This document shows positions 26,838 through 34,661 of a DNA stretch of 64,000 bases, one piece after another. The notes below the pieces were generated by a model. That model had not been told where the DNA came from and did not search any database. It worked only from the letters and a program-made list of their open reading frames with translations. The first letter of the stretch is position 1. The number at the start of each line of letters is the position of its first letter. The stretch is taken from NCBI RefSeq assembly GCF_001598055.1, contig NZ_CP014844.1, positions 1,914,967-1,978,966 on the forward strand. The letters are read 5' to 3'. The DNA comes from Cupriavidus nantongensis (GTDB lineage: Bacteria; Pseudomonadota; Gammaproteobacteria; Burkholderiales; Burkholderiaceae). The translations under genes were made by a program, and so were the position numbers.

Positions 26838-27552
26838 ATCCCGTCTCGACCTGCCGAACATCGACGCGGCGCTGTTCCAGCAATCGGACACCGAACACCT
26901 GTTCGCGCCGGCACGGGTCACGCACGCGCCGCGCTTCCTGCTGCTCTACGGCTCGCTGCGAGAACGCTCGTTCAGCCGCCTCGCCGCCGAAGAAGCGGCG
27001 CGCATCCTGCGGGCGCTGGGCGGCGAGACCCGATTGTTCAATCCGTCCGGCCTGCCGCTGGTGGACGATGCGCCAGCCGATCACCCCAAGGTGAAGGAAC
27101 TGCACGAACTGGTGCAATGGGCCGAAGGCATGGTGTGGAGTTCGCCGGAGCGCCACGGCGCGATGACCGGCCTGATGAAGACGCAAATCGACTGGATTCC
27201 GCTGTCGGTCGGCGCGGTGCGCCCGACCCAGGGCAAGACGCTGGCAGTGATGCAGGTATCGGGCGGCTCGCAGTCCTTCAACGCCGTCAACCAGATGCGC
27301 GTGCTGGGCCGCTGGATGCGGATGCTGACCATCCCGAACCAGTCCTCGGTCGCCAAGGCGTACCAGGAGTTCGACGAGGCCGGGCGCATGAAGCCCTCGG
27401 ACTATTACGACCGCATCGTGGACGTAATGGAAGAACTGATGAAGTTCACGCTGCTCACGCGCGACGCGGTCCCCTATCTGGTGGATCGGTACAGCGAGCG
27501 CAAGGAGAGCGCTGAATCACTGTCCAGGCGTGTACGGCAAGGTGCAATTTGA
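26821..27552 (+). CDS. arsH: ArsH NADPH-dependent FMN reductase / organoarsenical oxidase
   Basis: A 243-residue flavoprotein of the ArsH family. The flavodoxin-like FMN site [14 protein letters not shown] (about 40-53) and [25 protein letters not shown] are family hallmarks. ArsH oxidises trivalent methyl- and aryl-arsenicals, complementing inorganic arsenic export. It is the last gene of the operon, in a different frame overlapping arsC. The following hairpin ends the convergent helicase transcript rather than this one. Confidence 0.92.
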   Translation: MAAVSESRLDLPNIDAALFQQSDTEHLFAPARVTHAPRFLLLYGSLRERSFSRLAAEEAARILRALGGETRLFNPSGLPLVDDAPADHPKVKELHELVQWAEGMVWSSPERHGAMTGLMKTQIDWIPLSVGAVRPTQGKTLAVMQVSGGSQSFNAVNQMRVLGRWMRMLTIPNQSSVAKAYQEFDEAGRMKPSDYYDRIVDVMEELMKFTLLTRDAVPYLVDRYSERKESAESLSRRVRQGAI

Positions 27553-27566
27553 CGCTGCGAGGCGCT

Positions 27567-27598
27567 GAAAAAAAGCCGACGACCTCTCGGTCGTCGGC
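27567..27598 (-). terminator. Intrinsic terminator of the helicase transcript
   Basis: A perfect 10-bp stem (GCCGACGACC at 27,575-27,584 with GGTCGTCGGC at 27,589-27,598, TCTC loop). Read on the minus strand it is followed by eight U residues (27,567-27,574). It lies 13 bp after the helicase stop. On the plus strand there is no U tract, so arsH lacks an equally good terminator. Confidence 0.88.
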
Positions 27599-27610
27599 AT
27601 TGCGTGAAGT

Positions 27611-29890
27611 TCAGGCGGCGACCAATTGCCGGGCCAGTGCGACCTCGACGGAATCACCGTCCTGGTTGAGTACATCCAGCCCGGATTCGGGCACGTCGCC
27701 CGAGGTGGACTGCGAGACCATGATCTTCTTGGCCATCAGCTCCAGGCAGGTCATCTGCGAGGAACCGGAGTAGCCGAGGTAGATCACGCGCACCGGCTGC
27801 TTCTGCCCGATGCGCCAGGAGCGGCGTGCCGCCTGCTGGAGCGAGTACACGTTGTAGCCCGACTGCATGAATACGATCGTCGGGAAGTCCAACAGGTCCA
27901 ACCCCGTCTTGACCAATTCGGGATTGGTGATGAGCACGTCGATGCCACGATCCAGTTGCTCCGCAATCCAGTCTTCGCGACGGCTGGCATCCACGCTTGC
28001 GCGCAGCACCGCCACCCGAAAACCTTCCTGCTCCAGCAGCACCTTCAACCGGCTGGTCGTGTCGCGTGTGCCGGTATAGACCGTGTAGGCCAGGACCTTG
28101 CGGCCCTGGGCCTTCTCTTCCTTGCAGATCTCGATCAGCTCACGCTCCTTGGGGCTGATCTCGAACTCGTTGAACTGAGCCGGGACGAACGCCAAGGTGT
28201 TGCGCGTGCGCGGATGCACCACGGTTTCCGACCGGAAGCAGCAATCCGGCCAGGCCAGCAGCACGTTGAGCACCACCCCCAGCAAGGTCGTATCGCGTCG
28301 CGCCAGAGCCTGTTTCAACTCCGCGGTCAGCCGACCCGCCAGATCGCGGTAGGCCGCGGCTTGCGCCGTGTCCATTGCGACCTCACGGAACTCTTCGTCA
28401 TACGGCGGAAGCACGTTGCCGCCGATGTCTCTGAGCTTCAGGAAGATCGTGAACGGCAGGATGCAGCGCAACACGCCCTTGGGGCCGAAGCCTGGGGCCT
28501 TGACCGTTCTGACACTGACTTTCGTGCCTTTCGCGGTCTTGTGCGCCGTGCCGGTGCTCTCGGAATAAATGTCCTTCAAGACACCGTGATCGCGCATGAA
28601 CGCCATCGCGGCCGAGGTCATGCTGCCGCTCGTGGTCGGGCGGTAGCCGTCTTCGATCATCCGCCCGGGAAGGGCTCGGAACAGCAGGTAGAACAGATCG
28701 TCGCCGTAGCCGCCCATCAGCGTGCCGGTCAGCAGCAAGGTCTTGCGAGCCTTCGCTGCCAGCACGCCCATGGCCTGGCCTTGGGCACTGCCACCGTTCT
28801 TGTACTCGTGGGCCTCGTCGGCGATGAGCAGGTCGAACGTGCCTTGCGGCAGGTAGCGTTTGATGAACTCGGACGGCTGGTAGCCGCCCTCGCCAAAGCC
28901 AAACTCCATATTGGCCATAGCGCGTTCCATGCGCGTAGCCTGGCGGTCGGAAAACACCAGCTCGCCGTTGCCGTCCATGAGGTTGATGAACTCATGGATG
29001 TTGTCGCCCAGCATCGACGCCAGGAACCCGTCACCGAACTTCTGCATCAGCTTCTGCGCAGTGACTTGCCCGATGGTCGGGATGCGCTTCAAGGCTTTCA
29101 GCACGGCCGAGGACTGGTCGCTGCCGGACAGGCTGCGCGGGCGGATCAGCGTCCACAGGGGCGCGGCGCAATGGCTGCACTTCCTGCGGTACTCCTCGGC
29201 TTCGAGCGCGACCGGGTTGACCGGCTCGCCGTCGAGGTCGGTGATGACCGTGCCGCAGTCAGGGCACGCTGCCACGTCGCCATGGCGGGTGCGCCGCGTG
29301 GTGAAGACGGGCTTCCAGTGGAATCCCATCCGCATCCGCACGCGCCCCAGGACAAAGAACTCCTGGCCCGTGGGCTGCACACCCAACTGCTCGCGCAGCT
29401 TGATGAGTTTGACCAGCGTATCCGGGCCGTTGAGCACCCAGACCTTGGCGCCTGCCACCGTCTCCTGGATCTCACGCCGCCACTTGTAAACAAGGTGCGG
29501 CGGCGAAAGTACCAGGGTGCGGCAGTAGCCTTCGGCGTTGAGAACGGCGGCAGTGGCGATGCCAACGGTCGTCTTGCCGCAGCCCATTTCGCCATTGACG
29601 ATCGCGGCGCGTTCGCCACGGTCGATCAGCAGCTCGGCGGCGGCATGGACGACTTCGGCCTGAGCCTGGAACAGCTTGCGCTTGAGGCTGGCGACGACGA
29701 GTTGGCGATGCGCCTGCGGTTGGCCGGTATAGACCGGCGGGTTGGCGCGGTTGAGCGAGTCGAGCAGTTCGTCGCCGAACTCACCGACGAAATCCTGAAG
29801 GCTCAGGGTCAGAGGGGATGATTCCGCGTCGAGCAGTTCGCCCTGTACGGGCGCGGCGTCAGCGGCAGTGGTTTCGAGATCGAGGGACAT
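27611..29890 (-). CDS. ICE-borne SF2 helicase-like protein with zinc-ribbon insertion
   Basis: A 759-residue ATPase. Walker A NGEMGCGKTT (about 100-109), DEAH-like LLIADEAHEYKNG, motif III LLTGTLMGG, and C-terminal motif VI QAARRSWRIGQKQPVRV place it with SNF2-type SF2 enzymes. Between Walker A and DEAH it carries two Cys pairs (ACPDCG and KCSHCA), a zinc-ribbon insertion. ATG at 29,890 was chosen because upstream codons lie in the structured leader. It heads the conserved ICE gene row of unknown role; a function in ICE DNA processing is likely but not shown. Confidence 0.85.
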   Translation of the reverse strand: MSLDLETTAADAAPVQGELLDAESSPLTLSLQDFVGEFGDELLDSLNRANPPVYTGQPQAHRQLVVASLKRKLFQAQAEVVHAAAELLIDRGERAAIVNGEMGCGKTTVGIATAAVLNAEGYCRTLVLSPPHLVYKWRREIQETVAGAKVWVLNGPDTLVKLIKLREQLGVQPTGQEFFVLGRVRMRMGFHWKPVFTTRRTRHGDVAACPDCGTVITDLDGEPVNPVALEAEEYRRKCSHCAAPLWTLIRPRSLSGSDQSSAVLKALKRIPTIGQVTAQKLMQKFGDGFLASMLGDNIHEFINLMDGNGELVFSDRQATRMERAMANMEFGFGEGGYQPSEFIKRYLPQGTFDLLIADEAHEYKNGGSAQGQAMGVLAAKARKTLLLTGTLMGGYGDDLFYLLFRALPGRMIEDGYRPTTSGSMTSAAMAFMRDHGVLKDIYSESTGTAHKTAKGTKVSVRTVKAPGFGPKGVLRCILPFTIFLKLRDIGGNVLPPYDEEFREVAMDTAQAAAYRDLAGRLTAELKQALARRDTTLLGVVLNVLLAWPDCCFRSETVVHPRTRNTLAFVPAQFNEFEISPKERELIEICKEEKAQGRKVLAYTVYTGTRDTTSRLKVLLEQEGFRVAVLRASVDASRREDWIAEQLDRGIDVLITNPELVKTGLDLLDFPTIVFMQSGYNVYSLQQAARRSWRIGQKQPVRVIYLGYSGSSQMTCLELMAKKIMVSQSTSGDVPESGLDVLNQDGDSVEVALARQLVAA

Positions 29891-29919
29891 GGTGATGCTC
29901 CAATGAAAAATGGGGCATG

Positions 29920-29956
29920 CACCACCCCCAGCGGGGCAATGGCACGCCCCGTGGTG
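29920..29956 (-). promoter_or_regulatory. Leader hairpin (class 1) of the helicase gene
   Basis: In the transcript CACCAC pairs with GTGGTG and CGGGGC with GCCCCG, with an 8-nt loop; a U-run (AUUUUU) follows, then the start codon. It is one of a series of related hairpins in front of genes from here to 42.6 kb. Confidence 0.65.
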
Positions 29957-30026
29957 GGAAGTACATCGGCGCGCGGCCGAAGGTGGTTGAAGATGCTGGC
30001 CTGAGTGGCCTGCGGGTGAACCGTGC

Positions 30027-30332
30027 TCAGTCTTCGGACGGCAGCACGATGGCGGTGACACTGCGCCCCGCATCGGTGATGATGCGAATGGCGAGTCCCG
30101 GGTGGATCACATAGTGCGATTCCAGCGACGCGCCCGATTGAAGTGCAACGCCGTTGGCGTGCCATTGGTAGACGTTGACGTCACCCCAGTCGCCACGGGT
30201 GTGGCGCCTGAAGTACGGAATCGGGTCCAGGCGACCCGCGCGGACAAGGCGATCAATGCCTCGGCTGAAGATGAGCGCCCCGATGGGGAACGCCAGCCTC
30301 TGGCAGTAGGTTTCGATGCGATGCGATGCCAT
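30027..30332 (-). CDS. Small ICE protein, RGDWG paralogue A
   Basis: A 101-residue soluble protein, not a known domain to me. Its middle part (RLDPIPYFRRHTRGDWGDV) is clearly related to the protein of the next gene upstream (LIDPLAYVQRHVRGDWGEI), and both end in a beta-rich segment, so they are paralogues. A good ribosome site (AAGGAGG) precedes ATG 30,332. Both are conserved-looking ICE genes in the leader-hairpin series; the role is unknown. Confidence 0.75.
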   Translation of the reverse strand: MASHRIETYCQRLAFPIGALIFSRGIDRLVRAGRLDPIPYFRRHTRGDWGDVNVYQWHANGVALQSGASLESHYVIHPGLAIRIITDAGRSVTAIVLPSED

Positions 30333-30358
30333 GGGCTCCTCCTTGAAAGGCTATTGAG

Positions 30359-30399
30359 CCACGACACCCCTGGCGGAGTGAAGTGGCTCCGTCAAGTGG
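30359..30399 (-). promoter_or_regulatory. Leader hairpin (class 1) between the RGDWG paralogues
   Basis: The transcript folds CCAC...CGGAG-loop-CTCCG...GTGG, preceded by the shared CAUCCCAUCCAC sequence. It sits 27 bp before the AAGGAGG ribosome site region of paralogue A. Confidence 0.55.
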
Positions 30400-30421
30400 A
30401 TGGGATGACGAGGCGGCGCCT

Positions 30422-30742
30422 TCAGATCAGGTCGCGCTCTTCAGGAAGCTGGACCACCGTGGTCTGGTGGTCTTCGCTGGTCTTCACGAGCAACACCAGT
30501 TTCGGCGTGATCCGGTACTGGGAGATCATCAGGTTGTCCTGTTGGATTGCGACGTCGTTGGCTTGGCGGGTGGCCTCATCGATCTCGCCCCAGTCCCCGC
30601 GCACATGGCGCTGGACATAGGCCAAGGGGTCGATCAGGCCTCGCCGAGCCAGCCAATGCACCTTCTCGCTCAACTTCAACGTACTCGGTGCGAACAAGGG
30701 TTGCTTGCGCGGCGCAGGCCGCTTGAATGGATTGGGGAACAT
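30422..30742 (-). CDS. Small ICE protein, RGDWG paralogue B
   Basis: A 106-residue protein with a basic N-terminus (MFPNPFKRPAPRKQPLFAPS) and the shared core LIDPLAYVQRHVRGDWGE. ATG at 30,742 has AAGGAG 9 nt upstream; the longer frame upstream has no such site. It is a tandem duplicate of the 30,027-30,332 gene by descent, now diverged. No enzymatic residues are recognisable; function unknown. Confidence 0.75.
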   Translation of the reverse strand: MFPNPFKRPAPRKQPLFAPSTLKLSEKVHWLARRGLIDPLAYVQRHVRGDWGEIDEATRQANDVAIQQDNLMISQYRITPKLVLLVKTSEDHQTTVVQLPEERDLI

Positions 30743-30792
30743 GGTGTTTCTCCTTCGAGGTGGTACAGCAGGACGGCAGCGCGTCCGGTGGA

Positions 30793-31902
30793 TCAGCGGA
30801 TGGTCAACACCTCGCCCCGTGTCGGGGAGCCAGGCGTCATGTCCCACGCGCGGATGACAGGCACGAACTTGTCGGTGAGGATGCGTGTCTCGGCGATGGA
30901 GCCGTCTTCGCGTTCGGTGAATTCCCGCTGGAGCGTCTTGTCCTTGTGGGTGTCACCTTTGACGACGAGCACGCGCCCCGTCTGGGAGCGCACGACGCCG
31001 GAGATCGCGCCCGCGGCCAGAGCCAGGGCGAGATGCCAGTGGGACAAGGCCCGCGCCGGTGGACGCAGCGACTGCTGCGCGGTCCCCAAGTGCGTGTCCA
31101 GCGACGGCCAAAGGCCTTGCAGCCGGCCAACCTCGTCGGCGAACTGTTCGGGCTCCATCGTCACGCGGAAGAAATGCTCCGGCTCGGCCGGACTGGCGGG
31201 GACGATGTACGGCAGGAACGGCCATTCGCTCGGCAGTTCCTCGGCTTCGACTTCGCCAAGCCCAACCTGCAGCAGCAGATTGCGCACGGCCTTGACGCCA
31301 TCGGGTGCCAGCTCCCGCTGACGGACCCGGCGGCCGAAGATCACCACCTGCTTGAACTGCGTTTCCACCGCTCGGTAGATACGCAGATCGGTGTAGTGGC
31401 GCGTCAACCAGCCGACCAGCTCCGCGTCGAGCACGTAGCCGGGGACGATGAAGACCAGCACGCCGCCGTATTGCAACAGCGACAGCGAACGCTGATAGAA
31501 CAGCTTTTCGAGGCGGGCACGGCCCTGGCCCTGATAGCCGATGTTGCCGTTGACGTCCTTGGACAGGTCGCCATACGGTGGATTCAGCCACAGTAGTCCG
31601 AAGGACTGCTTGGAGATCATCGTGTCCATCAGGTCCGCGTGCAGGCAGTGATCGACCAGGCCGCGGGCATGGCGCGCCCGCTCGGCGTCGAATTCGACGG
31701 CGAACGCCTTGGTCTGTTCGCGCCCGAGGGCATGAGAGGCTTCGGCGATTGCCACGCCTTCACCGGCGCAGGGATCGAGGATGCACATCGGCCCGTCGCT
31801 GGGCATCAGTGCGTTGAGGGCTCTTTCGAGCGTGGGTTCGTCGGTCGGGTAGTACCCATTTTTGGCGAAATTGCGGGCGAGCCGCGGGAACATGAGAGCC
31901 AT
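30793..31902 (-). CDS. SAM-dependent methyltransferase-like ICE protein (DUF6094 type)
   Basis: A 369-residue protein. Motif I CILDPCAGEGVAIAE (about 41-55) and motif IV LLWLNPPYGD (about 103-112) are those of N6-adenine DNA or protein-Gln methyltransferases (NPPY). The rest is an alpha/beta C-terminal region of unknown use. The family (annotated DUF6094, as I recall) is common on ICEs and plasmids, where it may modify incoming DNA and so help evade restriction. ATG at 31,902 follows the ribosome site in CAGGAGA. Confidence 0.82.
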   Translation of the reverse strand: MALMFPRLARNFAKNGYYPTDEPTLERALNALMPSDGPMCILDPCAGEGVAIAEASHALGREQTKAFAVEFDAERARHARGLVDHCLHADLMDTMISKQSFGLLWLNPPYGDLSKDVNGNIGYQGQGRARLEKLFYQRSLSLLQYGGVLVFIVPGYVLDAELVGWLTRHYTDLRIYRAVETQFKQVVIFGRRVRQRELAPDGVKAVRNLLLQVGLGEVEAEELPSEWPFLPYIVPASPAEPEHFFRVTMEPEQFADEVGRLQGLWPSLDTHLGTAQQSLRPPARALSHWHLALALAAGAISGVVRSQTGRVLVVKGDTHKDKTLQREFTEREDGSIAETRILTDKFVPVIRAWDMTPGSPTRGEVLTIR

Positions 31903-31966
31903 GGAAGTCTCCTGGTTGGCGGGGATGAATGACGGAAGCACGCCAAGGCGTGCCTCCGAGGGTGGG

Positions 31967-32614
31967 TCAAGCCGCTACCGCTTCCGGCGTCCAAATCTTG
32001 GCCGGATAGGGATAGGCGGTGAGCGCGTCACTGCGGATCAGGGAGCCCAGCGCCAAGCTCAGCGCCGGCACGTCGATGGCGAGCCGATGGCCTTCCAGCG
32101 GCCCGAGGGCGAACGGAAGGCGGGCCAGCATCTCGCGGCTTTGCAGCAGTTCCAGCACGGTCTCGCGCCAGTGGTCGAGCAGCGGCAACGGGCAGGTGTC
32201 CCGCACCAGCATCCACAGGCGGTCAAGCCGGTGGGCGCTGTCACGTGGCAGCAGTGCCAATGCGCTGGCGTTGGCCTTGTCGGGCTTGACGCAGCGCCGG
32301 TCGAACAGCCACACGTTGGACAGCGAACCGAACAGCGTTCGCCGGTAGGCGCGCGTGATGCGCTTTTCCAGGCGATCGACGTTGCCGATGAATACCGGGA
32401 CGCTGCCGCCCTGGTCGGTGATGACGTGGAACTGGTCCAGTCCCTGCTCGTCGCGCCCGAGGGTCAGGCGTGCAAGGAACTGCTGGACGGCGGTGTCCCG
32501 CGCCCAGATGGACAGGAAGATCAGGTTGCCCTGGTCATCGCCGACGCAGGCGTCGGCCATCACGTCCGGGCATTCGTCGATGCGGTACAGCGTGGAAGAA
32601 GTGTTTGCGGGCAT
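31967..32614 (-). CDS. Conserved ICE protein, unknown function
   Basis: A 215-residue soluble protein with no domain I recognise. It contains a hydrophobic strand pattern near the N-terminus (GNLIFLSIWARD), a helical middle and a C-terminal region ending KIWTPEAVAA. It follows the class 1 hairpin at 32,643-32,678 and belongs to the minus-strand row between the helicase and the cytosine methylase. No signal peptide or membrane helix. Confidence 0.75.
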   Translation of the reverse strand: MPANTSSTLYRIDECPDVMADACVGDDQGNLIFLSIWARDTAVQQFLARLTLGRDEQGLDQFHVITDQGGSVPVFIGNVDRLEKRITRAYRRTLFGSLSNVWLFDRRCVKPDKANASALALLPRDSAHRLDRLWMLVRDTCPLPLLDHWRETVLELLQSREMLARLPFALGPLEGHRLAIDVPALSLALGSLIRSDALTAYPYPAKIWTPEAVAA

Positions 32615-32642
32615 GGTGGTGTCCTCGGATGAACGGGAACAG

Positions 32643-32678
32643 CACCGCCCGCTGGGGCAAGTACTGCCCCAGGGGGTG
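32643..32678 (-). promoter_or_regulatory. Leader hairpin (class 1)
   Basis: CTGGGGCA (transcript) pairs with TGCCCCAG around a short GTAC loop; outer CCACCCC pairs loosely with GGGCGGTG. It lies 29 bp before ATG 32,614. Confidence 0.62.
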
Positions 32679-32690
32679 GAAGAAAACCGC

Positions 32691-32951
32691 TCAGTCCGGC
32701 TCGAACTGTTGGGTGTGCGGATTGAAGTGAAGCGCCTCGTCCACCGCGGTGATCGGCGTGAAGCCGTCCAGGTAGATGTTGTTGAGGTACTGGTCGCGGT
32801 AGGTCAGCGCCTGCCGTGCCTGCTCCTCGGTGAGGCCGTTGTCGATGAAGTACCCCAGCATTTCCTCGTCGGAGGAAACTTCGTCGTTGGACAAACTGCC
32901 TTCAACGAGCTTCAACAGCGAGAGCGGGAGTGCAGCCAGGATCGGGTCCAT
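32691..32951 (-). CDS. Small acidic ICE protein
   Basis: An 86-residue acidic, helical protein (SNDEVSSDEEMLGYFIDNGLTEEQARQAL) with a C-terminal stretch HFNPHTQQFEPD. No known family. ATG 32,951 has GGAGGAA just upstream, and the 16-bp gap to the previous gene means they are co-expressed. No catalytic motif. Confidence 0.72.
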   Translation of the reverse strand: MDPILAALPLSLLKLVEGSLSNDEVSSDEEMLGYFIDNGLTEEQARQALTYRDQYLNNIYLDGFTPITAVDEALHFNPHTQQFEPD

Positions 32952-32967
32952 GTCGGTTCCTCCTGGC

Positions 32968-33375
32968 TCAGGCCAACAGCGCCGCGGCGGGTGCCGTGAC
33001 AGCCGTGGGTGTGCGCCGCCGGGCGTGGTAGGCGCGAACGCCTGCACGCCAGTCGGCGGACTGCTCCGGTGCGAGGTCCAGATAGGACAGCGGGCACGAG
33101 TAATAGTACGGATGCATGGACTCTTCCAGCGGCTTGTAGCCCCACTGGTTGCCGCTGCGTTCCAGCAGATCGCAGCGGATGTAGCGCAGGGACTGGCCCG
33201 GCGCGAGATCACGATGCACACCTTCGACCTTGGCGGTCAGTTCGACCACGGACCACAGCACGTTGCCGCGCAATGCGTGAGCGATAACCTTCGCGCTGAC
33301 GCGCTCGGTCTGCTGTGGTGCGATCAGTTCCGCGATCAGTTCAGACCGCGATTGGGGAGAGAAATACCAGCCCAT
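32968..33375 (-). CDS. Conserved ICE protein, unknown function
   Basis: A 135-residue protein starting MGWYFSPQSRSELIAELI, with a beta-rich middle (VLWSVVELTAKVEG, LRYIRCDLLER) and a tyrosine-rich segment MHPYYYSCPLSYLDL. Homologues are frequent on plasmids and ICEs as a DUF (possibly DUF6927; not certain). It may bind nucleic acid or protein; nothing specific can be read from the sequence. Confidence 0.75.
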   Translation of the reverse strand: MGWYFSPQSRSELIAELIAPQQTERVSAKVIAHALRGNVLWSVVELTAKVEGVHRDLAPGQSLRYIRCDLLERSGNQWGYKPLEESMHPYYYSCPLSYLDLAPEQSADWRAGVRAYHARRRTPTAVTAPAAALLA

Positions 33376-33407
33376 GAGAGGCCTCCTCGAAAAGTTGAGC
33401 TGGAGGC

Positions 33408-33437
33408 CTCCCCGTGGGGAAGAACCCCCAGTGGGTG
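33408..33437 (-). promoter_or_regulatory. Leader hairpin (class 1)
   Basis: CCCACTGGGGG, a TTCTT loop, and CCCCACGGGG form a GC-rich hairpin in the transcript, followed by a CUUUUC tract and the GAGG ribosome site of the 33,375 start. Confidence 0.58.
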
Positions 33438-33481
33438 ATGGAATGCCGCAGGTGCAGCGAAGGAAAACCTATGCCTTGGCC

Positions 33482-33823
33482 TTAGTCCCAGTCGTCATCG
33501 TCGCGATCACAACCGGCCGGGCAGCAGCCGAACTCGATCCCATGCGAGCAATAGCCATGCTCCGCATTCCAGTCCTGGGTTTCCTGCCGTTCGGCAGGTG
33601 TTGCGTAGTCCCATTCCTGGGCCGCGATTTCGAGAGCCTGAGCACGTTGCTCATCCGGCAAACGATTGGCCTGTGCGTCGATCGCCGAACTGAAGAGCGT
33701 CACGTAGTGGTCGTAGGACAAGCCGCAACCGCGCTGGGCGTGTGCGGCGGCCGCCTTGCAGAGTTCCCGCCACGCGGGTTCATCCAACGTTGAACGCGGG
33801 GTATCGCAAGCGATGGTGAACAT
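33482..33823 (-). CDS. Small ICE protein with Cys-rich C-terminus
   Basis: A 113-residue protein, mostly helical, ending in a cluster GYCSHGIEFGCCPAGCD (about 91-107) with four Cys and one His, which could hold a metal ion. The ATG at 33,823 was preferred because the frame further upstream runs into the leader hairpin. It sits mid-row among uncharacterised ICE genes. Not recognised. Confidence 0.7.
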   Translation of the reverse strand: MFTIACDTPRSTLDEPAWRELCKAAAAHAQRGCGLSYDHYVTLFSSAIDAQANRLPDEQRAQALEIAAQEWDYATPAERQETQDWNAEHGYCSHGIEFGCCPAGCDRDDDDWD

Positions 33824-33851
33824 AATGGGGACCTCCAGAAAATGGCCAGGG

Positions 33852-33886
33852 CCTCCCCCGCATGGGGAAGGAACCCCGGCAGGTGG
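33852..33886 (-). promoter_or_regulatory. Leader hairpin (class 1)
   Basis: CCACCTGCCGGGG-TTCCTT-CCCCATGCGGGGG folds as a hairpin in the transcript, with a CAUUUUC tract and the TGGAGG ribosome site following before ATG 33,823. Confidence 0.62.
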
Positions 33887-33915
33887 ATGAAGAACACCGC
33901 GCATGCGGCGTCTGC

Positions 33916-34605
33916 TCACGCAGCTTGTGGTTCGGCCTGGCGGCTCCACTCCTGCGTCTTGAAGTCCAGCGCGTAGCCCAGCTCGCCCAGGCGGGCGATC
34001 TGCGCGCGCAGGGTGCGGCGGTCGATGGTCGAATCCAGTTTCACGGACTCGCCCAGCGGCCACAGCAGGCCGAACAGCGCGGCGTCACCGTCTTCGGTGC
34101 TGCCGGGGGCAGCGGCCGCAGCAGGCGGTGGCGCATCCACGCCGAAGGGCGTGGTATCGACCAGCGGGTCCGCGGACGCCTGCACGGGTGCGGGCTTGGC
34201 AGGCCTGGATGCCTTGGCGGGCTTGGCCGGCGTTGCCGCAGGCTGCGCCCCTTGCTCTTCATCGAGCGGATCGACGTCCTGGGTGGCGAAGCTGCGGGCT
34301 TCGTCGCGGCTCAGTTTGTCGATGCCATTGAGCGTCATCCCGTCGAGGCTGGCGCGGATCTCGAACCGCATGCCGCCCCCGACCGGGTAGGACTTCGGAA
34401 AGATGTAGCGGATCACAAACTCCCCGTCGTATTTCCCTTCGGGGTACTGCTCCAGTTCCGGGTCTTTGACCTCGAACGTACCGAGGTGCGTCGCGAGGCG
34501 GCCGACCGTGAACGGGCCGTTCTTGCCGCGAATGGTGCGCAGCGTGAGCTGGCCGGGGACGACGATGGGCGCGACCGATTTCTCGGGTGCCGGTGTGGCT
34601 GCCAT
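33916..34605 (-). CDS. DUF3275-family ICE protein
   Basis: A 229-residue protein whose N-terminal domain (GQLTLRTIRGKNGPFTVGRL to about residue 110) is DUF3275, a family confined to ICEs of this class. A Pro/Ala/Lys-rich linker (about 118-165) leads to a helical tail that recurs in ICE proteins (RRTLRAQIARLGELGYAL). It is next to the DUF3577 replication gene, as in relatives. Probably a DNA-metabolism accessory; activity unknown. Confidence 0.83.
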   Translation of the reverse strand: MAATPAPEKSVAPIVVPGQLTLRTIRGKNGPFTVGRLATHLGTFEVKDPELEQYPEGKYDGEFVIRYIFPKSYPVGGGMRFEIRASLDGMTLNGIDKLSRDEARSFATQDVDPLDEEQGAQPAATPAKPAKASRPAKPAPVQASADPLVDTTPFGVDAPPPAAAAAPGSTEDGDAALFGLLWPLGESVKLDSTIDRRTLRAQIARLGELGYALDFKTQEWSRQAEPQAA

Positions 34606-34626
34606 GATGGTTCTCCTTGAAGAATA

Positions 34627-34653
34627 GGAAAAAGCAAGGCCCCGTGAGGGGCC
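34627..34653 (-). terminator. Terminator-like hairpin after the DUF3577 gene
   Basis: In the transcript GGCCCC-TCAC-GGGGCC is followed by TTGCTTTTT. It lies 9 bp after the DUF3577 stop and 22 bp before the DUF3275 start, so it may attenuate rather than fully stop transcription. Confidence 0.7.
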
Positions 34654-34661
34654 ATGCCGGA

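Noticed and set aside
27626..29821. 731-codon plus-strand open frame opposite the helicase gene
   Set aside because: It is the antisense shadow of a gene with clear helicase motifs in a high-GC region; composition is Arg/His/Gln-rich without any domain.
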